Origin: Sedimentitalea xiamensis
Lineage (GTDB): Bacteria; Pseudomonadota; Alphaproteobacteria; Rhodobacterales; Rhodobacteraceae
Length of the DNA: 64,000 bases
Direction of reading: 5' to 3'
NCBI RefSeq assembly: GCF_030164465.1
Contig: NZ_JASNJE010000002.1
Location: 124,001-188,000, forward strand
Shown here: positions 18,720 to 31,700 of the stretch, piece by piece
How the letters are laid out: every line of letters begins with the position of its first letter
Position numbering within the stretch: position 1 is the stretch's first letter
Notes under the pieces: generated by a model
Databases searched by the model: none
Seen by the model: the letters and a program-made list of their open reading frames with translations, nothing else
What the model was told of the DNA's origin: nothing
Position numbers and translations under genes: made by a program

Positions 18720-19628
18720 TCACGTGTTTCCGATCATCCTGTGCGCCTGGGCGACGGCGACGAACTCCCGCGCGGCGGCGGAAAGTTTCGACCCCTTGCG
18801 CCAGACCAGACCGACCTGCACCACCGGCAAGGACCCGGAGACATCGCGCGCCTCGATCCGGTCGCCTTCCAGAGACCAGGGCCGGTAGACGAGGTCGGGC
18901 AACAGGGCGACACCGGCGCCGGTCGCGACCAGCGACCGCACCGCTTCGACCGACCGGGTCCGGAACGCCACCTTGGGCCGGGTGCCGAGAACGGACAAAA
19001 GTTTCACGGTCTCCTGTTCCATCTCGTCGATGTTCAGGATGATCAAGGGCTCTTCCTTCAGGTCGGACAGGCTGATGCTGTCCTGGCCGGTCAGCCGATG
19101 CCCCAGCGGCATCCACAGCCGGTAGGGCGAAACATCCAGCGTTTCGGCGTGCAGCGCATGGCGCTCTCCCACCCGCGATGTCATCATGACCGCCACATCC
19201 ATCTCGCCGCCGATCAGCAGATGTTCCAGGTATTCGCCCGAATCCTCGATGGCGCTGATCTCGACCTTCGGGTTGGCGCGGCGATATTTCGCCAGCAGGT
19301 CGGAAATCACATAACCCGCCACCAGCGATGTCAGCCCGAGATGCAGTTTGCCCTGCGCGGACCGGCCTTCGTCGTCAAAGGCCCGCCGCGCGCCCGAGAC
19401 TTCCGCCAGGATCGTCGTCGCGTGGCGCAGGAACTGGTTGCCCCGGTGCGTGATCCGCAATCCGCGTGAGTGACGGTCAAACAGCTTGACGCCCAGATCC
19501 GCCTCGAGATCCTTGACGGCCTCCGTCACGGCGCTTTGGGAAATCGACAGGGACTGGGCGGCGGCGCTGACCGATCCGTGTTCCGCCACGGCAACGAAAT
19601 AATTCAATTGACGAAGCGTGAATGACAC
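18720..19628 (-). CDS. LysR-family transcriptional regulator
   Basis: The protein has 302 residues. The N-terminal HTH is typical (LRQLNYFVAVAEHGSVSAAAQSLSISQSAVTEAVKDLEADLG), followed by the two-lobe effector domain. The start is GTG 19628; no nearby ATG exists. It lies directly upstream of ydcS on the same strand and probably controls that operon through the palindrome at 18695-18711. It follows the giant gene but is separated from it by a strong hairpin, so it should have its own promoter. Confidence 0.92.
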   Translation of the reverse strand: MSFTLRQLNYFVAVAEHGSVSAAAQSLSISQSAVTEAVKDLEADLGVKLFDRHSRGLRITHRGNQFLRHATTILAEVSGARRAFDDEGRSAQGKLHLGLTSLVAGYVISDLLAKYRRANPKVEISAIEDSGEYLEHLLIGGEMDVAVMMTSRVGERHALHAETLDVSPYRLWMPLGHRLTGQDSISLSDLKEEPLIILNIDEMEQETVKLLSVLGTRPKVAFRTRSVEAVRSLVATGAGVALLPDLVYRPWSLEGDRIEARDVSGSLPVVQVGLVWRKGSKLSAAAREFVAVAQAHRMIGNT

Positions 19629-19670
19629 CGCCCGGCCCGTTCCCTGTGAATTGGCGAAAGACTAAGGCGC

Positions 19671-19708
19671 GATCCCGGCGCGGCGGCGACAAGCGCCGCA
19701 CCGGGATC
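19671..19708 (-). terminator. Strong hairpin terminator after the giant gene
   Basis: The stem pairs GATCCCGG with CCGGGATC and, after one mismatch, GCGGCG with CGCCGC around an eight-base loop. It begins 9 bases after the giant gene's stop codon on the minus strand. The downstream tract (CTTAGTCTTT) is only moderately T-rich. It probably ends the 29-kb transcript and insulates lysR. Confidence 0.7.
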
Positions 19709-19717
19709 AATGGCCTG

Positions 19718-22700
19718 TCAGACCGTCCTCCGCATCGCGTCGCGCATCTTGGCGAAAAGCCCGCGATTCTTCTTCTGGACGGTCTCCCCGGCGGCGATTC
19801 CGGCAGGCTGCTTCGCCCTGTGGCCCAGCGGCTTCCGGGCAAACACACTTGCCGCGGCGAGTGTGGCCGCTCCGGCCTCCACGCCGTTTCGCGCGGTTGC
19901 GAGTTGAACCGCTTCTTCCGGATCCAGCAGGGCGCCCGTGGCGGCATCAAAGATCAACGCCGCGCTGCGCCCCTTGCCCTTGGTCGGCACGGTGGGTTCG
20001 TCCTGAGGCTGGTTCGTTTCGGGCGGCGTATCCGTAGAGACGGAGACCGACGGCTCACTGTCGATCTCGACCCGCGTCGCGGCTTCGAGCTCTTCGGCCA
20101 TGATCGCGAGCTGGTCATGCTCGAACCCGAGCAGATGGCCGATCTCGTGGCGCATGACGGTCAGCAGGTCCACCCCCGACGAGATGATGTCGCCCGAGGC
20201 CGGTTCGTCACTGCTGTAGATGAACCAGCCCGAACCGGCGGCCGTGGCGTCGATCAGGATCGTGTCATCGCCGGTTGCCCGCGCCAGCGTCTTGCCTTCC
20301 AGATCCGTGACGATCAGATTGACATCCGCCAGGGCCGCCACGTCTTCTTCCGCGACCAGCCCGCTGTTTGCCCATTCATCTAGAGCGAGAGCGAAGACAC
20401 GTTCGACATCGCTCTGCTCCAGGGTCGCTTCGATATAGCTGTCCTGCGCAAGCGCATCATAGCTCGCTTGCGCCAGTTTCAGCGTATCGTTGAAAGCGTC
20501 GTCATCCGTGGCCATCCGGAACCTGTCAAACGACGCTTCGCCGTCCAGCACAATCAGACCGAAGGCCCCATCGACCAACGCCGCGTTGAAGCCGAACTGG
20601 CTGACGCTCGCCCCGTTGACGGTGATCCCGAGACCGGCGCCCTGGATCGTGACCTTGAGACGATCATCCGCATTCGCATTCAGATCGAATGCAAAGGATC
20701 CGTCGATCACCTGCCCGTCTTCATCGGTGGCATGGCCGACGATGACGCGGTCATTGGCCGTATCCAGCGCGACGAACTTGTAGTTCAGGGCGTCGTAGCG
20801 GTCAAAGACGAAGCCGGCGGCGCCATCGCCTTTCACATCGACTTCCATTTCCAGAACGCTGTTGGCGCCCAGTGCCACACCAAGGTCAATGGTCTGCACC
20901 GCAGGCGCCGATCCCAGGGCAGCCCCGGTCAGCCTGCCGGACGCTTCGGTCCAGCCGCTGGATTGCGACACGCGGGGCAATTCAGCAACCGGCGGCGAGA
21001 AATCGTCGGTTTCATCCAGCGTCCATTCCGGCGGCAGGATCTGAACCTTGAAGTTGTCGAGCTTGCCGCTCGACCCGTCCATGCCGACGCCGACCATGCC
21101 GCGGTTGAGCGGTATCGGATCGCCATACACGTCCAGCTTGGGCGCATAGTCATAGGTGAACCAGTTCACGCCCGCGACGGCAAGGGTCACGTTGTTGCCG
21201 TTGACGGCGACGGTGACGTTGTGGTTCGTGTTGGGCTTGATCTGAACCGGCTTGTTGGACTGAACGGTGTAATGCCAGCCGGTTGCATCGACATATCCCA
21301 TCTCGATCTTGTTCGTAGAGACGTTGATACCGGCGAACTTGAAATCGATATCGCTGACATAGTCGAAGATGACGTAGCCGTTGGCCTTATTACCACCCGT
21401 CGGTTTGTCGAGATTGAAGGTCGCCTCGACCTCGTAATAGGTCGGCAGAAAGTCATCCAGCAGGAACACGCCAGACGCCTTGCCTGTTTCCGCGTCGGCG
21501 CTGATCTGCAACTGCCCGCCAGTGGCCGCGAACTGGCCTTGATCGACGGCAAACCCGCCCATCTTCCGATCGTTGAAATCGGCGGTGCGAAGGATGTCGC
21601 GGCGCCCTCCTGGAATGTTGCCGGCCTGCGGATCGGTCGGCGGACCGGATTGATCCTGCCAGAAACCGCGGTCGCGCTGAGTCACCAGCCCGATTTCGCC
21701 GTGCGGGTTGCCCTGAAGCTGGATCACGTTGGAATACCGGGAATCCTGTTCGATGGACCCGACATCGTCGGTTCTGGTGATGTCGACACCATCGGAATAG
21801 GCCTGAGCCGCCAGGAAATCCCAAAGCTGCGGCGGAACCTGGCGGCTCACCGTCGCGATGCCGAAGGGCGCGAAGGGCACGAGGTAGCTGTTGAACTCGC
21901 CCAGGTGATCGATCAGCCGGTCGCCGCCGGTGTTGCCGATCAGGATATCCAGTCCAGCGCCGCCAAAAACCCGGTCTTCCCATGACAGGTGCGTCTCCGG
22001 CGTATCGTTCAGACCTTCGTCGGCTTCGTCCGCCGCGCCGAAGTTGCCTGTGTCATAGACCGAGATACCGGTCCCGATCACGTCGTCCGCGTTCATCAGG
22101 TCGTTGCCGAAGCCGCCATAGATCCGGTCCTGGCCGGTCCCGCCGACGATCCAGTCGTTGCCCATGTCGCCGAAGATCCGGTCGTCCCCATCGCTTTCGA
22201 CCGCGACCTGATCGCCGATCGGCGTGCCATTGGGCGCGAATTCCACGTAGCTGAGAACGTCGACGCCTTCGTTGTCCGGCGCGTTCAGGAAATACTGCTT
22301 CAACCCGTCCGGCGATCCGTCCTTCCAGACTGTGCCGTCATCGTGGAACAGGATCACGCGGCGCGGGTCGTATTCGTCGTAGAGATAGAATTCACCGGTG
22401 CGTTCGCGCGTCGGTGTCGGTTCGTTCCAATGTTCGTCCCCATCGCCGAAGAGCAGGATGTTTCCCGGATTCCATGGCCGCGTGAAGTCGGTCCGCGTCA
22501 GGCCGATCGGCTGCACCGCATCCGGATTGTCGCCGCTCACATCGTCGATACCGGGGGTTTGCCCGTCGCTGAACCGCAGGATGTAGCCTTCTGCGATCGC
22601 TTCGTGCCCCCCGACCGCGTCGTCGCCGGATCCGCCATGCAGGTAATCGTTGCCCAGGCCGCCAAAGATCACATCATCGGCGAAATACGGGTTGTGCGAG

Positions 22701-25700
22701 GTCGGATCCGCCGAAGACACCGGCAGAATCGACGTGTCGATCACGTCGAACGGCGTGAGATCGACCGCCTTGACCAGTTCGTATTCGATGTTGATCGTCT
22801 CTTGCTGGACCCGTCCGGGCGTATAGATCTCCTCGTTCAGCACATTGCCCTGGCTGGTGCGGCGGTCCGGATCGGATGTCAGCAGCTTGAGCGTCCCGTA
22901 GAGGTCTTCCGAGAAAGCCTCGCCGAAGGTCTCGCCCGACGCCAGACCTTCGTTGCGCTGGGTGAAGATGCGGCCATCGTCGCCCAGAACGCCGTCGATG
23001 CCGGTGCCCCCGGAGATCCAGTCATTGCCCCAGCCGCCGATGATGTCGTCGTTCTCGGCATCGCCGAAGGCGATGTCGTTGCCACCGCCGAGATATACAA
23101 CGTCGTCACCGATGCCGCCGTGCACCTCGTCGTTGCCGCCGATATCGCGCAGCGCCCAGAACCCGTAAGTGTGCCGCCAGGCGTCGCCATCGACCTTGTA
23201 GGCCAGATCGCTGTTGGGATTGCCGACATAATTGGGATCAGTGATGAAGTCATCGTCGATGCCGTCCGGGTTGTCCCCGAGGTAGTCGGGGCCGCCGGGG
23301 CTGTAGTCAAGCTGCGTGACGCCGCGCACGATGATCCGTTCGCCGTCCTCGGCGTTGTAGTCGTCATAGTCAAAGGCCAGGTAAAGACCTTCGCGCGAGT
23401 TGTAGAGCGCCTCGTAGATCGGTCCGAAGACGTCGGGATCGCTCAGATCGATGGACCCGTCCAGAACGTCCGTGTCATTGATGCCGACGATCCGGATGAT
23501 ATCCGCATTGTCGCCGGCGATCACGTCCGCATCAGCCGCGTGGCGCGACAGGGTCGTTGTCGTGCCATCGGCGTTCTCGGCGCTGTTGCGCGCGATTTCG
23601 TCTGCCGCGCCGATGCCGCCGAACAGCTTGTCGTCATGGTCGGGGCGCAGATCCGGGTTGATCAGGCTGAAGAAACTGGACGAACCGCCAACGATGTCGT
23701 CCTGCCCCAGTCCACCGAAGATGGTGTCGCAGCCGCCGCCGCCCTCGATGTAGTCGTTGCCGTCGATGCCGTTGATATCGACGCCGGCCGCCACCACTTT
23801 CAGCGGCCCGACCGGATCCTCGGGTCCCTGCGGGGACCGCCCGGCGCTGACATAGCCTGTCGGCAGCACGATACCGTCGAACGTGCCATCGCCGCGCCCG
23901 GCGACCGCGCCTTCGATCGTTCCGTCGCCCTGGATGATGTCGTTTCCAAGCTGACCGAACAGCTGGTCATGGCCGCCGCCGCCGGCGATCAGGTCATTGC
24001 CGAAGGTGCCCCCGCCGGCGAGGCCGTCGTTGATCTCGAAGGTATGGAACTCGGCGTAGTCGATGGCATATTCGTTCCACCATCCCGGCCCGTTCGGATC
24101 GCGATAGTCGCGCGCGACCGGTTCGCCGTTTTCGAGCGTCACCATCAGGACGCCGCTGCCCTCTTCCGTGATCTCGAAAATGCCGTCATTGTCGTTATCC
24201 ACGCCGTATCCGGCAGACGGAAGGCGGTCGGTCCGGGCATACATCAACGTCCCCGCCAGTGTCTGGAACCGCAGGCTGGCGATGTCGTCGTAGAGATTGC
24301 CGTCGATGTCACCCATGCGGCTGAGCGTGACGTTGTCACCAAAGATCAGGTCGTCACCTTCGAGACCGTCAAGCGCATCGTTTCCGGCGCCGCCGATCAG
24401 CACATCGTCAAGCTCCGACCCCAGAATTGTGTCGTCGCCACCGGTCGCCGGAACCGTCGCCACGATCGCGATGACGGTCGACAGTTCGGTCGTCTGGATC
24501 TTCTGCGGCAGGGCGAAGGGCTGGTTCGGATCAATGACCAGCTGTTCCACCTGGCCATGATCGCCAAAGATGATGTCAGGCGTATTGTCGGAATATCCCG
24601 ATCCGTTGCCGACGATGATGTCGTCCCCCGCGCCCGCGATGTTCTTCAGACCGGTGGTGTCGCCGACCCTGTCCCCGAGCGGATCACGGACCGGGCTTTC
24701 ATAGGGCGCGAACGTGCCTTCGGCATGGGGCTGCCCCTTGATCAGCGTCGGTTCCGGGCTGGCGTCGATATTGGCCACGGTCAGTGCCCGCGTCAGGATG
24801 TCGACGTTGAACCCGCTGTCGCCGTAGATGTGATCGGTGCCCGCCTGGCCGATGATCGTGTCGTTGCCCGATCCGCCGGCAAGATGATCGCCGGTCTGCG
24901 AACCGATGATCAGGTCGTCGCCCATGCCGCCATAGGCGATGATCCCGACGCTCTTGTAGATGCCCTGCGCGGCGTCGTCGGCAAACAGCGCCGAGGCATC
25001 GATGATGTCATGCCCATGCATGGCGAACGGGTTGGCGACGGCAAAGATGTATTCGTCGTCCTCGTTCTGGCCATCCGGCAGATCCGGGAAGGGGTCAAAC
25101 GGCTTTTCACCGAACTCCAGCCCGTAGGGATCGTTCGGATTGCCCGAATACCAGATGCCGTCCTGGCTGGTGTCGCCATAGATCACCAGCGGGCTGTCCG
25201 GCCCGGCGCCGCCGGTGACGATGAAGTGATCGCCGCCCTTGCGCTGCTCCCCGGCCGTCGTGCGGTCGTAGGTGGTGATCGTCAGCGTCGCGCGGCCGTC
25301 ATCGCCGCCGCATCCGCCGAGCGCGGCATCGAGAAGAACAAGGGTCCGGTCATCCGGCAGGATGTCGGCGATGGTGAACGCACCGGCATAACCTTCGACA
25401 AAGATGACACCACCGGCGACGAAACCGAGGTCGGACCAGGTTTGCGCCGGATCGTTCAGGACGATCACGGTCTCGAGCCCCTCGGCCGAACTGCTGCCCG
25501 GCACCACGGCGATTTCCACGGTGACGTCGATTGTGACGGTCACTTCCTTCGCCTCGACCTTGCTGATCAGGAAGAGATTCTCGGGATGGGTGCTGATCGA
25601 AACCGTATCGACATCGCTGTAATCGGCGATCGTTCCGTCATTCGGTGCGCTCAGCACCATGATCGAATCCGTGCCCCAGCTGTCGAATGTCGGCGTAACG

Positions 25701-28700
25701 CCGTAGTCGGATGCCACCGCGTTCTCGATGGCGGTAATGGTGCGGGTGAAGGTTTCGCCTTCGAGCTGGATCAGGTCGCCGACGGCAAAACCCGCCTCGA
25801 CGAAGCTGCGGCCGTCGAGCCGCGCCGCTTCGGTTTCGCCGCCTGCCGTGTTCAGGTTGAACCTGCCAAGAACATCGACGTAAAGGTTGCCGCCGCCGTG
25901 CAGGACGGTCAGACCGCCATGGCTGCCCTGCACCCAGAACGTATCGGACAGCGTGGTCAGGCCGTCCAGCCCGGCGCCTTCGACGACGATATCAGTGCCA
26001 TTCTCCTTGATCTCGACGATCCGGTATTCGCGCGCGCTATCGCCGATTCCGATGTTCAGCAGGTGGCCTTGCAGGAAACCGGCCTCTTCCCAACCGGTCG
26101 CGCCGGTCGTTCCGTCGTTGGTGTTCCAGCGCAGCGTCGCGCCGGCGGCGGTCGCCGCGAGCACATCGACCGTCAACAGTTCGATCACATCGTCGTCTTC
26201 GGCGACCAGCCTGGTCGAGCCGCTGAAATCGACGCCGCCCGGCAATCCGGTAGCATCAAGGATCAGCAGCGAATTGTCCGACGGATCGCGATATGGCTCG
26301 CCGGTCTTCGGATCGATATCCGTGGGACCGTAGGCCAGCGCATCCTCGATACCGATGATGCGACCCAGTTCGACCATGGAACCATTGGTGCCTTCCGCGA
26401 ACACGGTCTGGCCGACAAGGAACCCTTCGCCCTTCCAGTTGAACCCTTCCCGCGTGATGACAAGCTGGCCTTCAAAAGCGGTCCGGTCATAGAGGAACTG
26501 GTAATCGCTGTCGGACCAGCCCTCGATCGCGGTGAATTCGTTCTCGGCCGAAACGGCCGGCGCCGGGTTCAATGTCCCTTCGACTTCGACAAGGTCGTTC
26601 CCCTCGCCCAGCATGACGTTGACCACCTCGACGGTGCTCACCTGGGTGTCGTTGGTCACACCCGAGGCGCCGAAATTGACTTTCCCGAAGCTGATGCCGC
26701 CCGGGAAGCTCAGAGTCGTCCCTTCGGCGCTTTCAGCGCCTTCACCGAACAGCGGACCGGTGACATTCGGGAACACGAGATCCGGCCCCATGCCGAACCC
26801 GGTCAGGGTGGTTTCGGTCAGCACCCCGACGGTGTCAGCCTTGGACCCGTCGTTGAAGATGTTCAGCACATCGACCTGCTGGCTTTCCGGCGGCTGCGTG
26901 CCGATGGCGATCAGGAAGCTGTCTTCCTCTCCGGGCAGCTTGACGCCATTGGTCAGCGAGCGGTCGGCGCCGGACGGGCCGCCTTCGACGGCCAGCGGTC
27001 CGCGCAGATCGGTCAGGCGGTGCGCCTTGACCGGGAAGATCTTCACCCCTTCTCGGGTCGTCGGCACTTCGTAGAACGGATCTGCCGTCAGTTCGATTTC
27101 CTGAAGCTGGTAGTAATCCGTGGGCGTGAACACCGCGCTGGCGGCGATCCGCGTGACCGTCACCTGGTCATCGGCGGCATCCGTCAGCCACGCGGCGGCG
27201 GCAACATCCGCGGACGGGTCAAGGGTGAACTGGATGGTATGATCCTGGCTCGCGTTGAACCCGCGGATGATCGCGATCTTGGCTTCGATCTCGTTGGTGC
27301 CGTCGGTGATGCGCACCCACTGACCTTCGAGGAATCCTTCCCGCAACCAGCCCTGCACATCTTCGTTCGCCGCGCCGAAAGCCTCGGTGCGGATCAGCGC
27401 GGGCGCGCCGTCGACCGTGGTGTAGGACACCGTGCCGGTCCAGGTGTCGCGTTCTGCAAGCCGCGACAGGATGACATCGTCCTCCACCTCGACGGCACTG
27501 ATCGCTGCGCCGCCGGGATCGAGATCGCTCTGAACCAGGGTGATCACGTCCTCCGTGACGGAAAGCACTTCGTAATCGCCGTCCGCGATGCCCGATCCGC
27601 TGATGCGGATCAGATCGCCCGGATCCCACCCTTCGGCCAGAAAACTGCCGAAGTCTTCGCCGGTGCCGCGGGTCAGCGTGGCATTCGCTCCGGTGTCGTC
27701 GAAAATGATCGATCCGACAAAGGCTTGCGCGGCGCGCAGCCCGCCGACTTCGACATAATCGTCGGGCGTGACCGCGACACCGTTGATCATGGTGACATTG
27801 GCCAGACCGTCGGTCACGACCGCCACGTTCACATCGTGGGTGGGCGCCTTGGTCAGTCGCAGACTGTAGGTATCGGAATCGGATTCGTCCGCCAAGGTCA
27901 GCGGATCGTCCGGAACCAGCACGGTATCGCGGCCGCTTTCCAGAACGACCGACCCGGCGGTGTCATTGTCGATCACCTCGATGTCCAGAAGCCCGGTGCC
28001 GGACCGCAGGTTCGGGAAGACATAGTCGCCATCGGCATCCACCGTCACGGGCCCGATAGCGGCAAGCCGCGTGACCGTGACATTTGCAAGATCGGTCGCC
28101 GCGATTCCGGTTCCATCGACATCCAGGATCAGCGTCAGCCCGGCCTTGTCAAAGCCCTTGACCGTCGCGCCGGTGATGCCCGGAACGCCGGTGATGGCGA
28201 GCGATTCACCGATCTCGAAACCGCTGGCGATCCAGCCGCCGGACGAAAGGGTCAGCGCCGCGAATTCGGTGGCGCCATCATCATCCGACCAGGCCGAAAG
28301 CTCCATGTCGGCGGTGATCCCGGCCAGGTTCCGGCCAAAGCCGATCACAGCGGTTTCCGGATCTTCGCGCGCGTCGTCGTTTTCGGCCTGGATGGTGATC
28401 AGCACACCCTGGTCCCAGTTGGTCGAATTGAACGCGATCGTGCCGGTCGCGGCATTAAAACGGCCCGTCCCGCCATCGGTCAACTCGATGGCCTTGTCGG
28501 TCAATTCGGTCAGCCCGGCATCGCCGAAGAGGCCGCCAAGATTGACCTTGACGACGATCGTATCGCCCGCTTCCGGAGCCTTCTGGAGCCGAACCAGAAT
28601 CTGGTCGGTCAGTTCCGTTCCTCCGGCGGTGCCTTCCACCGTCAGGGTGCGGCCGTCTTCCACGAAGCCGGTGACGACGTTACCGGCAAACGTGGCCGAA

Positions 28701-31700
28701 CCGTTCTCGATCTCGGTGACAAGCACGCCGGGCGTGTCGTTGTCGCGCACCTCGACTTCGACGTTGCGCACGTCGATGGCGTCGTAATCCGCGGCGTTCG
28801 AAATCACCGAATGCTGGACGACGGTCACACGGTCGCCTTCGGCGCGCAGGTCGTCGACCGCCAGCAGATCGACGGTCTGCGCCAGATGCGAGTTCGCGGC
28901 GGTGAATTTCAGCACCACCGCGCGGTTCGGCACATAGAAGGTCTGTCCGTCCAGCACGATTTCGCGCAGATAGTCCTGATCGACATCCTGGTTCGTCGGA
29001 TCGAGGTAATCGACCCCGAGGATCTGGCCCTGTCCGACCGTCGCGGCGGTGGCATTGTCCGACGACAGCCAGAGGCTGTCGCCCTTGCCGCCGGGCAGGC
29101 CATCGTTCGGCATGGTGCCGTCCTGCTCTTCCTGCGGCGAACGGGCTGCGGACACCGTGACATAGACCACCTCGTCGCCGACAAGCGCGCGCGCCAGGCG
29201 CACGGTGTAGCTGTCGGTCTCGCGGAAGGCGTCGCCTTCACGCACCGCGGTCAGGCCGTCCGGGCCTTCGTCGATCACAACCAGCCCTTCGCCGTCGGTT
29301 GTCACGTTATAGTCGAGACCGTCGATGACCGATCCGTCATACAGGAAATCGTCGGAGGTGACGATATGATCCGCCGCGCCGGACACACCTTCCAGTTCGC
29401 GGGTGATGATGTCTTCCTGGACGTCGCCGGCCACGTTGATGATGTCGGACCCCAGACCGCCGATGACCCGGTAGGCCACGCCAAAGGCCGTGGAGCGGAC
29501 ATAGAACTTGTCATCGCCTTCAAGGCCGTCCACTTCGACGACCTCGACCGTGGAATAGCGCACGTTCAGCCCGGCGCCAAAGACGCCCTTGTCGGTGATC
29601 GCAATGTCATCGGCGAATTCCGTGCCCAGGATGACGAGCTTGTCAAAACCGGTGCCGCCTTCGACCGAAACCGGCGCGTTGATGTTGTAGCGGACTTCGT
29701 CCTGACCGCCGCCGGCACGGATGTCCGGCGCCTGCGCGACCGAGAATCCGAGTCCGATCTGCGGGCTGGCAACCCCTTTTTCGTTCAGAACGATGACATC
29801 GTCAGTCGTATTGTCGACCGTCAGATAAACATCGAGGAAATTGATGCCACCATCGCCGTTGCGATCAAACACAAGGCTTCCAATACCGCCCATCCCGTCG
29901 ATAAGTCTTGCCTTGTTGACCGCGTCATACCCGTCGATCGCAGTCAGGAACGCAGCTTCGCCCTGGCTTTCGCCAAGGGTCAAGAGATCGACCCCGGCTT
30001 GCAGATCTTTCAGGTCGATGTTGCCGTCATCGTTCCAGTCGGCGTCCGTGGTCGCCGAAATCGCGAAGGCACGGACGATGAAGAGATCGTTGTCGTCGTC
30101 GCCTTCCAGCCGAAGCTCGGACTGGTTGGAGTAGACGCGGAACTCATCGTTGCCGCTGCCGCCCTGCGCCAGCATCGGCGCCGACGACCCGCGGCTCAGC
30201 CAGCCGCGCGTGGTGGGCCTGAGGTCGGGGAAGACGTCCTGCGCCAGCAGGTTGCCATCCGCCTCGTTCCGGTTCTCGCCGAACACCTGACCGATCTGGA
30301 AGACGTCGTTGCCCGCGCCGCCGTCGATGGTCGTGATGACGGTCGTGTCGTCCGAATAGAAATGATCGTTGCCGCCCTGCCCTTCGACCGTCAGACGGCC
30401 GTTGAGACCGGTGTCATAGGCGATCCGCTGGACTTCGGCGCTGTCGAACGTGTCCGGAAGCACATCCTGATACCCGGCCAGAGAACCGTGCAGCAAGGCG
30501 ACATACCCGGGCCGATCCGCCGTTTCGCCCGGCAGGAAGGCCGCCGCGCGCAGAAGGAAGATGTCGTCGTTCGGGTCATCGACCCCGTTCAGGGCGCTGT
30601 CGAAACCGTAGATAAAGGCTTCGTCAACGCCGTCATCCTCTTCGCCGGTGTCCAGGATGTTGATGATGTAGTTCCGCTCGTCGCCCTGGCTGCCCAGCGT
30701 GAGCACCTCGTAGGTGTCGGAGTCGGACTGGCCGTCCAGCGTGAGCGTGTGCATGGCCAGCACGGACAGATCATAGGGCGTGCCCGTCACCGCGGTTTCC
30801 GTGTCGTAGGGGTCCGTCGCATAGGTAATCGTCTGGATTGCCGGCGAAGTCTGCGCCGCAGCATCCTGAAGATAATAGACGACGAAATGATCCTGACCGT
30901 CGTCCCGGTCGCCGGGCGCCGCATAGTCGCCGGTGACGGCATTGGCGGACCCGAAGGCGCGGGTTTCGGAACCGAGATAGATGTAGCCGTCGTCGCCCCA
31001 GCCGGTCAAGCCGGTCGATCCGCCGGCGTCGCCGAACTGGATCCGGTCGACGTCGGCGTTGCCGAAGACACGCGTGATCCCGGCAGCCGACCCGTCGGTG
31101 GCAATGTCGTTGTCGGTGCCCCAGGGGCGCCATGTGCCGATCGGCGCGCTGCGGTTCGTGTTCACGGGCGTGCTCGGTGAACCGGGCACGCGGTTGCCCA
31201 GCGTGACCATCACCGCCCCCGCGATGATCTGACCGCGCAGCACGATTCCGGTGCCGAAATCCGGGTCCGAATGGCCGAGATCGCCGGTGTCGTCGCCATA
31301 GATGTCAATGCCTTCGGCGGCCACGATCGCGCTGTTCTCATGCGTGGCGATATCGTCGCCGGCGCGCAGTTCGACATAGCCCTGTTCGGCCAGGATCAGC
31401 CCGTGCGGCAGCGGCCGCAGCGCATCGTCATGCGTGCCCGGCTGCGTATCGTCGGTTTCCGCGAACCGCGCCGCGCCGTCCTGGATCAGCAGCAGATCCT
31501 GGTTCTGGGTGGTATCGTCCGCTTCGCGCACCGTCAGGACAATGTCGCCGAGATAGCTGTGGGCGAGCGCCAGGCGCAACTCGTCCGCGACCTCGGTGAC
31601 AACGATGTCGCCTTCGGCTTCCAGCCCGACATCGTCCAGATCGAGGGTCAGATTTGCGTTCGTCGGCAGATCGAAGCGGCTGTCGATTTCGAACGCGTTG

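Noticed and set aside
21989-31180. A plus-strand open frame of about 3,060 codons antisense to the giant gene
   Set aside because: It is a by-product of strong codon bias and repeat composition of the minus-strand gene. It is rich in Arg, His and Asp without domain patterns, while the minus frame has clear RTX and other motifs.
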